Virus record (IMG/VR): IMGVR_UViG_3300026484_000422
Location: 1-26,545 of that record
Reading direction: 5' to 3' (one strand)
Source of the DNA: a virus
Length of the DNA stretch: 26,545 nt
Positions 14,225 through 21,326 of the stretch are shown here, one piece after another. Made by a program: the position numbers and the translations under genes. A model generated the notes under the pieces. The model saw nothing but the letters and a program-made list of their open reading frames with translations. It did no database searches and was not told the DNA's origin. Each line of letters opens with the position of its first letter. Position 1 is the stretch's first letter.

Positions 14225-14620
14225 TCATTCTTTACTTTCATCCATTACTTGATTTCTAAAATACCTAGCTATCATAATTCTTACAAATTCTTTATCTTGA
14301 AGCATTGGTACTTTATCAGGATAAAAGAAGTCAAGTTTATAAACATTTCCATTCACAGAAACTTCAATATAAAAATGATTATACCCATTGTCTCCAATTC
14401 TAAGGAAATACTTAGCTATAAAAGGCAAATTTAATATTGACATATCCTCATCATTAAGAAAAATGAATCCTTTCTTATATTCATCTACACAGATATATGT
14501 CTCTTCAAATATCTCCCTCCTACAAGGATATAACTCTCCATCTACACCCTCCACCAAATAATCACCAGCTCTTCCTTTCATTAATCCTTCTAAAGTTTCC
14601 ACTTCAAAATCTTGTTCCAT
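14225..14620 (-). CDS. PGDYG-type phage protein, N-terminus frameshifted
   Basis: 131 residues from an ATG that lacks an RBS. The motif A-G-D-Y-L-V-E-G-V-D-G-E-L-Y-P-C-R then E-I-F-E-E-T-Y matches the PGDYG family, small proteins common in phages with no known function. The in-frame sequence upstream of the ATG reads K-K-Y-V-K-K-P-I-P-I-K-A-I-Q, the usual start of this family, so the original N-terminus lies upstream in the same frame. Its start codon and RBS are in another frame, separated by one base at an A7 run. The original gene was probably 14225-14693. The C-terminal half is beta-rich (F-Y-I-E-V-S-V-N-G-N-V-Y-K-L-D). Last gene of the late block. Confidence 0.65.
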   Translation of the reverse strand: MEQDFEVETLEGLMKGRAGDYLVEGVDGELYPCRREIFEETYICVDEYKKGFIFLNDEDMSILNLPFIAKYFLRIGDNGYNHFYIEVSVNGNVYKLDFFYPDKVPMLQDKEFVRIMIARYFRNQVMDESKE

Positions 14621-14693
14621 TTGAATAGCTTTAATTGGAATTGGCTTTTTAACATATTTCTTTGCTTTTTTTAAGCAATTCTTTGAAGTTCAT
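14621..14693 (-). other. Displaced 5' end of the PGDYG-type gene: frameshift at A7
   Basis: On the minus strand GGGAGG (14698-14703) and ATG (14693-14691) open M-N-F-K-E-L-L-K-K-S-K-E-I-C and then a stop. Removing one A from the A7 run (T7 at 14666-14672 on plus) gives M-N-F-K-E-L-L-K-K-A-K-K-Y-V-K-K-P, joined in frame to the PGDYG-type protein. The cause could be a mutation, a sequencing error, or slippage by RNA polymerase. Confidence 0.75.
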
Positions 14694-14739
14694 TATTCCT
14701 CCCTTTTGTTTTTAGTTAGTAAAACTAATATAGTTAGAT

Positions 14740-15303
14740 TTAACTAATCTTTCCTTTTTCAATTACTCTAAATCCATTAGCTAAACATAACTCATAAACA
14801 TCTTCTGGAGATTGTCTCCAGTAAGGGATTTCACTTGGTAAAACATCTAAGTACTGAAGAATAAAACAAGTTCCAGTAGAACATACAAATTTGCCGTTTG
14901 GTTCAGATTCTTTACCTTTGGTAATAAATTTAATTATTTCCATCCAGTCATAAGGTAATCCTGCTTGGCAAATAAAATCCAATACCTTTAGATATTCTAT
15001 ATACAAATCAAATTTTACTTCTTTTGCAAGAATAGTGTAAGGTGTTCCTCTGGTATGAAAACTGGAAGTAGTAAGTTGCCATTTAGCTCCAAATATACCA
15101 AATCTTTTATTTCGTGTATTTTCCCAGGCTTCCACTCTGTAATAATTGTCTAAGTCAAATCCTACATGAGAGAATTTACTTCTTGTAAACCATCTAATTA
15201 GTTTAGATATTAATGATAATCCCTCAAAAAATATTACTCTAATTTGGTAAGGTTCTGAAGAGAATTTTAAAACTTGTTGAAGTTGTGGTGTTTTAAGTTT
15301 CAT
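14740..15303 (-). CDS. Permuted NlpC/P60 (YiiX-like) papain-fold protein
   Basis: 187 residues. The layout fits a circularly permuted NlpC/P60 fold: His first (S-K-F-S-H46-V-G-F-D-L), then V-E-A-W-E, then the nucleophile Cys late (G-K-F-V-C141-S-T-G). Family members are peptidases, amidases or acyltransferases acting on peptidoglycan or lipids. There is no signal peptide; the basic-hydrophobic stretch I-S-K-L-I-R-W-F-T-R-S-K at 32-43 may touch the membrane. In this lysis region a peptidoglycan endopeptidase is the natural guess, but related YiiX-type proteins are common phage genes of unknown role. GAGGTG precedes the ATG, which overlaps the end of the upstream gene by 11 bp. Confidence 0.6.
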   Translation of the reverse strand: MKLKTPQLQQVLKFSSEPYQIRVIFFEGLSLISKLIRWFTRSKFSHVGFDLDNYYRVEAWENTRNKRFGIFGAKWQLTTSSFHTRGTPYTILAKEVKFDLYIEYLKVLDFICQAGLPYDWMEIIKFITKGKESEPNGKFVCSTGTCFILQYLDVLPSEIPYWRQSPEDVYELCLANGFRVIEKGKIS

Positions 15304-15892
15304 TTTTACACCTCAGTTTAATACCTTCAAATTTGCCTGATTTTAACCATCCTATATTTGCATAACATTTTCTTTTACCTATTCTAAACCTTATTTCAAG
15401 GTAAGGTCTTTCAGTATAAGTAAATTTTCGAATTTCATAAGTAATGTATTTATTCTTAATGCAGGTTTTAACTAAACCTTTGTATTTTCCTATCCAAACT
15501 TCAGCAAGATAATGACTAAGATTATTAGACGAGTTTCTCCATCCTGCCCAATACCAAGACCTTAGAAAGTTACAAATTGTTTTATTCTCTCTAAAAATAT
15601 ACTTACACAATAACTCTACTAATCTTGACTTATGTTTTGTAGGATGGAAATCAACTTCATAATCACTATAAATAGAATCATCAAAGAAGAACCAAATGAA
15701 AAGTTTGATTCCTTTATTATACTTGACTACTTTTTCAATTTCCCATCTTGTTTCGGTATAAGCATTAGTAGACCTCCAAATGGTATACCTAAGAGGGTAT
15801 ACCAATGGAAACAAAAGAAAACTCAAAATCTTTTTAATTGGGGTGAGAGGAAGTCTAATAAGAAAGAAACTAAAATGAGTTAAACACTTCAT
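15293..15892 (-). CDS. Hypothetical phage protein with hydrophobic N-terminus
   Basis: 199 residues, very basic and aromatic. A hydrophobic stretch near 5-38 (F-F-L-I-R-L-P-L-T-P and F-L-L-F-P-L-V-Y-P-L-R) suggests membrane association. The motif S-W-Y-W-A-G-W-R-N-S-S-N-N-L-S-H-Y near 115 resembles the R-N-x-x-N-N signature of a family of unknown phage proteins often found near lysis or endolysin genes, with a preceding W-F-F-F-D-D. The C-terminus is a basic beta-rich domain. It overlaps the upstream transglycosylase by 4 bp and the downstream NlpC-like gene by 11 bp, so it is tightly coupled. Function unknown. Confidence 0.7.
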   Translation of the reverse strand: MKCLTHFSFFLIRLPLTPIKKILSFLLFPLVYPLRYTIWRSTNAYTETRWEIEKVVKYNKGIKLFIWFFFDDSIYSDYEVDFHPTKHKSRLVELLCKYIFRENKTICNFLRSWYWAGWRNSSNNLSHYLAEVWIGKYKGLVKTCIKNKYITYEIRKFTYTERPYLEIRFRIGKRKCYANIGWLKSGKFEGIKLRCKNET

Positions 15893-16473
15893 TTTATACT
15901 CCTCAATTTAAACCAATAGTAGTAATTAATTCTATTCACATAGGTAATAGTTTCCCTACAATGCCTACCAGTAAACTTACATAAATTGTCTCTAAACTTT
16001 TTCCAATAATAAGGTCTTCCAGCATCTTTCCACGATTTATAAATCCAGCCCATTCCTGCATTATAAGAAGCAAATATGTAATTAAGTTTTTCTAAGTATT
16101 CAAGTTTTTTAAATTTCTTTCTCCACCACTTCGCAATTATCCAATCATATTTAATACCAGTTGCTATATTTATTTCTGGAATAAGGAGAAAATTAGGATT
16201 TTTAATACCTAACCATTTTCCCGTTTCAGGCATTATTTGCATTAACCCTAAAGCACCTACATAACTCTTAGCTTTAGGGTTTAATAAACTTTCTTGAATT
16301 GCCTGAGCTTTAAACCATCTCCAATCCAACCACCAGAAATACCTTTTACCATACCTTTGGAAATATATATCGTATTTATGGTTGTTTATTACTTGGTCAA
16401 TAGTTAACCCTTGAGCAATATTGAAAAATCCCATAAACAGCCAAATAAGAAAGATTAGAATTGACTTTCTCAT
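15889..16473 (-). CDS. Exported lytic transglycosylase (phage endolysin candidate)
   Basis: 194 residues. Residues 1-22 form a signal peptide or signal anchor (basic start, long hydrophobic core, A-Q-G before L23). The SLT domain has catalytic E61-S62, then G73-A-L-G-L-M-Q-I-M-P82 and S136-Y-N-A-G140, all hallmarks of family 1 transglycosylases. It cuts glycan strands with formation of 1,6-anhydroMurNAc. A Sec-type N-terminus on a phage muramidase suggests a signal-arrest-release or exported endolysin that only needs a pinholin or membrane depolarisation. A DUF350-like two-TM protein encoded just upstream could supply that. The RBS is weak (AGGTAGAAAG). Confidence 0.85.
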   Translation of the reverse strand: MRKSILIFLIWLFMGFFNIAQGLTIDQVINNHKYDIYFQRYGKRYFWWLDWRWFKAQAIQESLLNPKAKSYVGALGLMQIMPETGKWLGIKNPNFLLIPEINIATGIKYDWIIAKWWRKKFKKLEYLEKLNYIFASYNAGMGWIYKSWKDAGRPYYWKKFRDNLCKFTGRHCRETITYVNRINYYYWFKLRSIK

Positions 16474-16483
16474 AACTTTCTAC

Positions 16484-16735
16484 CTAAAGCATAAAGTTTG
16501 TGAAAGCATAGATTAATCCTAAAGCTATCAATCCTATGATTAATCCTGAATAAATAGCTACTGCGATATTTCCTTCTTCGAAAACTTTCTTATGAATAAT
16601 CTCAAATTCTTTCTTAAAGATTGAAAGAACTGCCAACCTTGTTAAAAATACAGTAGTAAGAGCTGTAATAATAAACAAGACTAATCCAAGTAGTTTAGAA
16701 ATAGTTAACATTTCAATAGGATTAAGGTTTTCCAT
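16484..16735 (-). CDS. Two-TM DUF350-like membrane protein, holin candidate
   Basis: 83 residues with two membrane helices (about 12-38 and 57-80) and a short charged loop between them. The second helix starts E-E-G-N-I-A-V-A-I-Y-S-G-L-I-I-G-L-I, which resembles the G-N-x-A-x-A-I-x-x-G-x-x-I-G segment of DUF350 inner-membrane proteins (usually longer, about 130 residues). Size, topology and position directly before an exported muralytic enzyme fit a holin or pinholin that triggers lysis by permeabilising the inner membrane. DUF350 proteins have no settled function, so the holin role rests on context. The RBS is GGAGA. Confidence 0.6.
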   Translation of the reverse strand: MENLNPIEMLTISKLLGLVLFIITALTTVFLTRLAVLSIFKKEFEIIHKKVFEEGNIAVAIYSGLIIGLIALGLIYAFTNFML

Positions 16736-16746
16736 AACTGTCTCCT

Positions 16747-17526
16747 TTAATAAGTTACTGCATAATCAAGTAAATTCTCTTGTTCCAAATACCACTTAAC
16801 AATTGTTCGAGTTTCAGGACTCGGATTGATATAGTATATCTTAAACTTTTGATTCGGGAAAGACTTATGTAAAAGTTTAAATATGTTAATTTCTTTATTT
16901 AGGTAAAATACTTCAGGTAGTATAAAGATATGAGGACAATCTTGTATAAAAGTGTCTATTGAAGTTGCTTCGCATACTGAATATGCTAATCCTCCTGATA
17001 AAAGCATTCCTATATTGTCAAGAATTTCATCTTTAGGTAAATCTTTATTTAGAATTTCGTCTATTCTCTTGTAGAATACTTTGAATATTTGACTATGTAA
17101 TTCTAAAAAGTATTTTACAATTTCCCCATCTTGTTTTACCAACTCCTCAGTATATCTTTTCTCTATATCTTTAGCTGATTGTAAAATCACTTCAGGATAA
17201 CCGTCACAAGGATAATAAGTAAGTGTAGAAAAGTAATTCATTATTTGATGATACCAAAGACTCCAAAGAGAATACTTAACTCTTATTATCATATAAGTAG
17301 TAGGATGGAATTTTATCTTGCAATATCTAAGTTCGAGTAGAATATTACTAATCGTTTTAGCTATTATTGACAACCATCTTGAACCTGCTGTTGTTAACCT
17401 TAAATCTTGGTCAACTTTAGTAAAATTATCAGTATTAGGAATAGGTGGAAAATGAATTTGCTTGACTATGTTAGTAATGTCAGTTGCAGAACAGAAGTCC
17501 AAGTTACAGGATTTCGAACAGGACAT
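16747..17526 (-). CDS. Hypothetical protein with Cys-rich N-terminus
   Basis: 259 residues, no recognised family. It begins M-S-C-S-K-S-C-N-L-D-F-C, a C-x3-C-x4-C pattern that may bind metal, followed by helical segments rich in Ile, Tyr and Trp. The C-terminal third has a mixed alpha/beta look (P-H-I-F-I-L-P-E-V-F-Y-L and F-K-I-Y-Y-I-N-P-S-P-E-T-R). No clear membrane helix. It shares TAATG with the upstream gene (1-bp overlap) and has GGAGGAG as RBS. It sits inside the lysis region between a TM/coiled-coil protein and the holin candidate, an odd place for a soluble protein of this size. Confidence 0.72.
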   Translation of the reverse strand: MSCSKSCNLDFCSATDITNIVKQIHFPPIPNTDNFTKVDQDLRLTTAGSRWLSIIAKTISNILLELRYCKIKFHPTTYMIIRVKYSLWSLWYHQIMNYFSTLTYYPCDGYPEVILQSAKDIEKRYTEELVKQDGEIVKYFLELHSQIFKVFYKRIDEILNKDLPKDEILDNIGMLLSGGLAYSVCEATSIDTFIQDCPHIFILPEVFYLNKEINIFKLLHKSFPNQKFKIYYINPSPETRTIVKWYLEQENLLDYAVTY

Positions 17527-17930
17527 TAGCTCCTCCAGGAGATATTGTTGATTTTGTCGGATATCTCATCAAGTTTAGTGTGGAATTCTTTGTCAAATTT
17601 TTCATGAAGTTTCTCAGCAAGTTTTTTTATCTCATTCAACTTTTCTAATATGAGTTCATTACTTTTATTGTCAAGTTTTTCTTTGGACTTGATAAGTTCT
17701 TCTAAACTGTTGATAAGAGTTTCAAGATTTTTAAATTGCAAATCAATAACTTTATCTGAGTGGTCTTCAGATTTAGGTTTCATTGTAAACAACTTAACTA
17801 TGAAAGAATAAAAAGTTCTTGTAATAAGAAATCCGATTACTCCACCTATTCCTATACTAAGAGAAACTACCATTAGTTTCCAAGTGGGATACTCATTGAT
17901 AGCTTTATCGAGAAAATCTATCAGTTCCAT
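17526..17930 (-). CDS. Single-TM protein with long coiled coil
   Basis: 134 residues: a short N-terminal helix, one glycine-rich membrane segment at about 18-46 (L-M-V-V-S-L-S-I-G-I-G-G-V-I-G-F-L-I), then a coiled coil over about 60-130 rich in Leu, Glu and Lys heptads. The shape recalls phage hemolysin XhlA-like or accessory lysis proteins, and it follows directly on the spanin pair (26-bp overlap with the o-spanin gene). It may oligomerise in the inner membrane with its coil on one side. RBS AAGGAG. Confidence 0.7.
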   Translation of the reverse strand: MELIDFLDKAINEYPTWKLMVVSLSIGIGGVIGFLITRTFYSFIVKLFTMKPKSEDHSDKVIDLQFKNLETLINSLEELIKSKEKLDNKSNELILEKLNEIKKLAEKLHEKFDKEFHTKLDEISDKINNISWRS

Positions 17931-18237
17931 TTGATACTCCTTGTTGAGTGATAAGATGACAGGTTTTTACATATTCAAGTAAGACTGTTAAGTATTTAGC
18001 AACTTCGGTAGCAGAATCAGAATCATAGCAATAGTAAATCTTATTTTGGTTTTCAACTTTATACAGGTTTACCTTTGGGGGTTTAGGAGGATTTGGAAGT
18101 TTGGGTAAGTCACACTTATAAACAACTTTAGTTTTATAGATAACTTGTGGTTGTTGAACACTTCCACAACTACTTAACATTAATATTACTATCAACAGAA
18201 ATAGAATTGTCATAAATATTCTTGAACTGTAAGACAT
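17905..18237 (-). CDS. Outer-membrane spanin-like lipoprotein (Rz1-type)
   Basis: 110 residues from the ATG at 18237, chosen because GAGGT lies 6 nt upstream; an in-frame ATG at 18249 lacks an RBS. A lipoprotein signal peptide ends in the lipobox L-S-S-C24. The mature part is short and has a proline-rich stretch L-P-K-L-P-N-P-P-K-P-P-K, typical of o-spanins. Its start lies inside the 3' end of the i-spanin gene in a different frame, the classic Rz/Rz1 arrangement. After endolysin action the o-spanin binds the i-spanin coiled coil through the periplasm and fuses inner and outer membranes. Implies a host with an outer membrane. Confidence 0.72.
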   Translation of the reverse strand: MSYSSRIFMTILFLLIVILMLSSCGSVQQPQVIYKTKVVYKCDLPKLPNPPKPPKVNLYKVENQNKIYYCYDSDSATEVAKYLTVLLEYVKTCHLITQQGVSNGTDRFSR

Positions 18238-18625
18238 TAGAAACCTCATCAGTAGGATTCACTTCTACCTTGATAATTTGATTTCTTAAAATTTTATTGG
18301 TATGTTCTAACCTATGAACAGTTGACTTAAGTTTAGCCAATTTAGTAATCAAGTTATCTCTTTCCCTTAAAATTTTTTCACAAGATTGTTTATATGATTC
18401 ATAAGTAGAGTAACAAGATGAAAGCTGAGCTTGAATAAGCTTAATTTGAGAATTCAAGTTGTTAATAAGAGTTTGTTTCTGTTTTATCTCAGATTTAAGA
18501 GTGATAATCTTGTTTTGAAGATACTCAGTCTTAACTTTAAAGTAAGTCAATTCAGCCCAAATAAACAATGATGAAAGTAAAGCTATACCAGTTCTACTAA
18601 AAAGCAATTTCAGTAAAAAAGACAT
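18170..18625 (-). CDS. Inner-membrane spanin-like protein (Rz-type)
   Basis: 151 residues with a single N-terminal signal anchor (about 8-27) and a long periplasmic coiled coil (about 30-120; repeated Leu, Ile, Lys, Gln, with E-Y-L-Q-N-K-I-I-T-L-K-S-E-I). Two Cys in the coil region (S-S-C and Q-S-C) could allow covalent dimers as described for lambda Rz. The last 68 bases lie within the start of the overlapping lipoprotein gene in another frame. Size, topology and overlap all match i-spanins. RBS AGAGG. The assignment rests on architecture rather than sequence similarity, as is usual for this highly diverse group. Confidence 0.72.
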   Translation of the reverse strand: MSFLLKLLFSRTGIALLSSLFIWAELTYFKVKTEYLQNKIITLKSEIKQKQTLINNLNSQIKLIQAQLSSCYSTYESYKQSCEKILRERDNLITKLAKLKSTVHRLEHTNKILRNQIIKVEVNPTDEVSNVLQFKNIYDNSISVDSNINVK

Positions 18626-18634
18626 TTTAACCTC

Positions 18635-19000
18635 TTAGAAAGTTTGATATATTGGAATAACCCATACCTTAACATTTCCTTCAGAAGACAAATCACCATT
18701 CATAGTTATATTAACCTGTAAAGCTTCTTCATTTTCTGCCATAGGAATATAAATTCTATACTTTCCACGATCTAAAATTCTCTCATAGTTAATTAATTTT
18801 GAACCATCATCCTGCTGGATAGGAAATATCTTACCTGTGGTAACTTCTTTAGCTCCAAAAGAAACAGTAATAGAATCTTCACTACCTTTAATATAATCAA
18901 TGTAGACCATACAATCCCTTCTAGAATTTTCTATTTCTACTGAAATACTACTATCGGATTCAGCAATTTTTTCACCATTTTTATTAAAAACTTGAATCAT
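18635..19000 (-). CDS. Hypothetical beta-rich tail-associated protein
   Basis: 121 residues, predicted mostly beta strands (S-I-S-V-E-I-E, V-Y-I-D-Y-I, I-T-V-S-F-G, N-V-K-V-W-V-I-P-I-Y). No signal peptide or membrane segment. Encoded directly after a Tfa-like module gene and just before the spanins, with GGGAGG as RBS. Small beta-sandwich proteins in this position can be fibre-tip or virion decoration proteins. No specific family recognised. Confidence 0.7.
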   Translation of the reverse strand: MIQVFNKNGEKIAESDSSISVEIENSRRDCMVYIDYIKGSEDSITVSFGAKEVTTGKIFPIQQDDGSKLINYERILDRGKYRIYIPMAENEEALQVNITMNGDLSSEGNVKVWVIPIYQTF

Positions 19001-19012
19001 AATAACCTCCCA

Positions 19013-19426
19013 TTAAGGTAGAAACTTGGTAAGAGGGATATAAGATTGTCTTACAGCAAAGTAAAGTTTTGTATCTGGTATTGATAGATCATTGAGAATT
19101 CTATAATGCATTTGTTTAATAATGTTTACCCAACCTGTTCTAATTCCAACTTTAAGCAACTGTTCCCAACTTTCTCTTAAATTGAATTCTTGACAAAGGT
19201 TGTCAAGTTCAGTTTTAAAATCAGATTTTCCTTCAAGAATTTTAGCAGAAGATATGTATATGAGCTTACCTATTTGATCAGTAGTAAGCTTACCTTCCGA
19301 ATATGTAACTAATCTTGTAGTATGAAGTTTCCAATCTGTATTATCACTCCTTTGTTTCCATTCTGGATAATAACGATGGATAAAACTTGTAGTAAGTTGA
19401 GATAAGATAGATTCTCTTTCAGTCAT
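19013..19426 (-). CDS. Short paralogue of the tail-fibre-assembly-like C-terminal module
   Basis: 137 residues that align along their length with the C-terminal two thirds of the protein at 25398-26099. Shared elements include I-L-x-Q-L, H-Y-P, K-Q-R-S-D versus K-Q-K-S-D, an A-x-I-L-x-G segment, and nearly identical W-E-Q-L-L-K-V-G-I-R-T-G-W-V versus W-E-Q-L-I-K-V-G-V-R-T-G-W-V. It lacks the N-terminal Tfa-like domain. Each copy follows a candidate fibre or tip gene, so each may serve its own fibre as chaperone or trimerisation partner. RBS GAGGTG. Confidence 0.7.
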   Translation of the reverse strand: MTERESILSQLTTSFIHRYYPEWKQRSDNTDWKLHTTRLVTYSEGKLTTDQIGKLIYISSAKILEGKSDFKTELDNLCQEFNLRESWEQLLKVGIRTGWVNIIKQMHYRILNDLSIPDTKLYFAVRQSYIPLTKFLP

Positions 19427-19435
19427 TTCAACACC

Positions 19436-20800
19436 TCACTTTATGAATTCATCCTGAGAACCAAGTGAGTCTATCTCAGTATGCCAATCAACAAATAGTA
19501 TAGGTATTTCATAGTCAAAAGTATCTTCCTCATGAGTTCCAAGTCTTGTTAGTCTATGAAAAATTATCTGTGAAATAGAAAATACTTTATCTATTTCACC
19601 AAAATTTAGAACTATATGTTTACCTATATCATCTTCAGTTATCTCAAATACTTTAGTAATTTTATGAGTAGAAGTTGAGAAATTTCCTTTAGTAATCCTT
19701 TCATCTCCAATAACTCTTTCTACAGGTAAAGTTTTCCACTCAAGTTGAAGTTTAACCTTACCTGGAGTAGCATCAGGTGGAATAAAAGTATGTAAATGGA
19801 ATCTACAAGAGCTTCCTATTCTTATGTCGTGGGAAAACTGTGTATAGAACTGAATAGAAGAAATCTTATCTGGAGGAAATGCTATAGTTGTTAATGCTGG
19901 AGTTATGGATTTCATTATAACCATATAATTATCAACAGGTAAACCTGGTATCTTGATTTGAGCATCACTAATAATTTCAGAAGTGTCATTTATTATTGTT
20001 ACTTCATATTGTCCTGGAGAAAGTTCTTTAACTTCAGTATATAGAGAATCTAAAGCTGAACGAATAACCAAGTTGTCAATCCAACCTTTATCTGCACCTC
20101 TAGTAACTGAACCGTCTTTAGTATACATCCATTTAAATGTATGCATTCCTTTATTTACTTGATTTTCAAACTTAGTCCAGTTTACTTCTCCTGAAATAGC
20201 TAAAATTTGACTATTGTCTATATAGAATCTGAGATAGTCATAACTACGCTCTGAACTTACTTTTTGATAAAAAGAAATTATTGCATCTTCTGGTATATCT
20301 ATTGAAAATTGAAGATAACTATTTTGATTGTCTGTTATGCTAGGATCAGAACATACTGATCTAGTTCCAGTATACCTTATATTTGTATCTACAAGCCAAG
20401 GTTTATGTCCACCTGTAGAGTATCTCTTTTTCAAGTCATCAGTAGTATTATAACTCTCAAAGTCATCATACCAGAAAAAGACTTTATCATTTCTAGGTTT
20501 CCCCGAATTTGACTTAGTAAAATAATAATAAATCTTTTCTCCAGGGTTTAATCCTTTTACCTTAACATAAACCTTATTATCAAGTATACCATAATCAACA
20601 TTTACCTCAGTTTCAGAAGCTGAAAGTACATATTCAACAACTTCATTGTTTGGAGTTATGTTATGAGTAACTTGATCTGAAAATACTGTAGCATTACCTA
20701 CAAATCTAATAGACCCATCTGGAGCAAATTTTACACCTTCTGGTAAAGAAACACTACTGCTTCTTGAGCTATTTTTAAAGAAAAACTGTCCAAGACTCAT
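19436..20800 (-). CDS. Tail-associated protein with carbohydrate-binding-like beta domain
   Basis: 454 residues. A middle domain (about 105-250) resembles MAM/lectin-like jelly-roll modules: W-Y-D-D-F-E-S-Y, I-S-F-Y-Q-K-V-S-S-E-R-S-Y-D-Y-L-R-F-Y-I-D, then H-T-F-K-W-M-Y-T-K-D-G-S and G-W-I-D-N-L-V-I. Such modules occur in bacterial surface and sugar-binding proteins. The N-terminal 100 and C-terminal 200 residues are beta-rich and unrecognised. There is no signal peptide. Position among fibre genes suggests a receptor-binding or tip protein. RBS GAGGT, start ATG 20800. Confidence 0.68.
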   Translation of the reverse strand: MSLGQFFFKNSSRSSSVSLPEGVKFAPDGSIRFVGNATVFSDQVTHNITPNNEVVEYVLSASETEVNVDYGILDNKVYVKVKGLNPGEKIYYYFTKSNSGKPRNDKVFFWYDDFESYNTTDDLKKRYSTGGHKPWLVDTNIRYTGTRSVCSDPSITDNQNSYLQFSIDIPEDAIISFYQKVSSERSYDYLRFYIDNSQILAISGEVNWTKFENQVNKGMHTFKWMYTKDGSVTRGADKGWIDNLVIRSALDSLYTEVKELSPGQYEVTIINDTSEIISDAQIKIPGLPVDNYMVIMKSITPALTTIAFPPDKISSIQFYTQFSHDIRIGSSCRFHLHTFIPPDATPGKVKLQLEWKTLPVERVIGDERITKGNFSTSTHKITKVFEITEDDIGKHIVLNFGEIDKVFSISQIIFHRLTRLGTHEEDTFDYEIPILFVDWHTEIDSLGSQDEFIK

Positions 20801-20865
20801 AGCTTACCTCATTTATGATATTTACGAAATGAATTATCTAATCTTTATTTGCAAACTTATACTTA

Positions 20866-21273
20866 TTACTTCTCAATACCATAAATCTCTTTAAAGAGCT
20901 TACCAATCTTATCTTGCCTATCCATAAGCTTATCTATCAATTCTTTACCATTTATCAAAAATTCGACATCAGCTCTAGTTTGAATGGAATGGTATTTCTG
21001 GAATGCATATTCAACCATTTCTCTTGTTTCTTTATCCATTTTATCTTTAATATCATTAGGAATAGCTTCCCAAATTCTGGTAAGTAAAGCAAATATAAGT
21101 GAAATCATTTTGGCATTATCAGCAACAGAATCGTGTAGGTCAAAAACTTCTTTATTTATTTTGTAACGAAGTTGATATTTCTTATGACTATAAGGTTTTT
21201 CATCTGGAATTTCTTTGATAACTTTTTTGAACATAAAAGGTTTTACTTGTTTCTTTTCTATTTTAAAAGCCAT
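20866..21273 (-). CDS. Hypothetical helical protein
   Basis: 135 residues with a very basic N-terminus (many Lys in the first 40) and a helical remainder rich in Ile, Lys, Asp and Glu, including A-L-L-T-R-I-W-E-A-I-P and two amphipathic helices near the end. No Cys and no membrane segment. It is encoded between two large tail proteins, downstream of a hairpin at 21300-21326, with GGAGG as RBS. A tail chaperone or small structural protein is possible; no family recognised. Confidence 0.7.
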   Translation of the reverse strand: MAFKIEKKQVKPFMFKKVIKEIPDEKPYSHKKYQLRYKINKEVFDLHDSVADNAKMISLIFALLTRIWEAIPNDIKDKMDKETREMVEYAFQKYHSIQTRADVEFLINGKELIDKLMDRQDKIGKLFKEIYGIEK

Positions 21274-21299
21274 TATTGTCCTCCAAATTGTAATAGGAA

Positions 21300-21326
21300 G
21301 GACAGGTGAGAGTTACTCACCTGTCC
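21300..21326 (-). other. Stable hairpin with the LamG gene stop codon in its loop
   Basis: GGACAGGTGAG (21300-21310) pairs perfectly with CTCACCTGTCC (21316-21326), an 11-bp stem around a 5-nt loop that holds the minus-strand TAA (21313-21315). No T-run follows on either strand, so it is not a standard terminator. It may protect the mRNA 3' end or lower downstream expression. Confidence 0.6.

Noticed and set aside
14704-14739. Short TTAGTT/AACTAA repeats as a terminator of the NlpC-like gene
   Set aside because: Stems are at most 6 bp, all A-T rich, with no T-run on the minus strand after them.
19194-19212. CTTGACA / TGTCAAG inverted repeat as an operator
   Set aside because: It lies within a coding frame with no promoter nearby and is short enough to be chance in AT-rich DNA.
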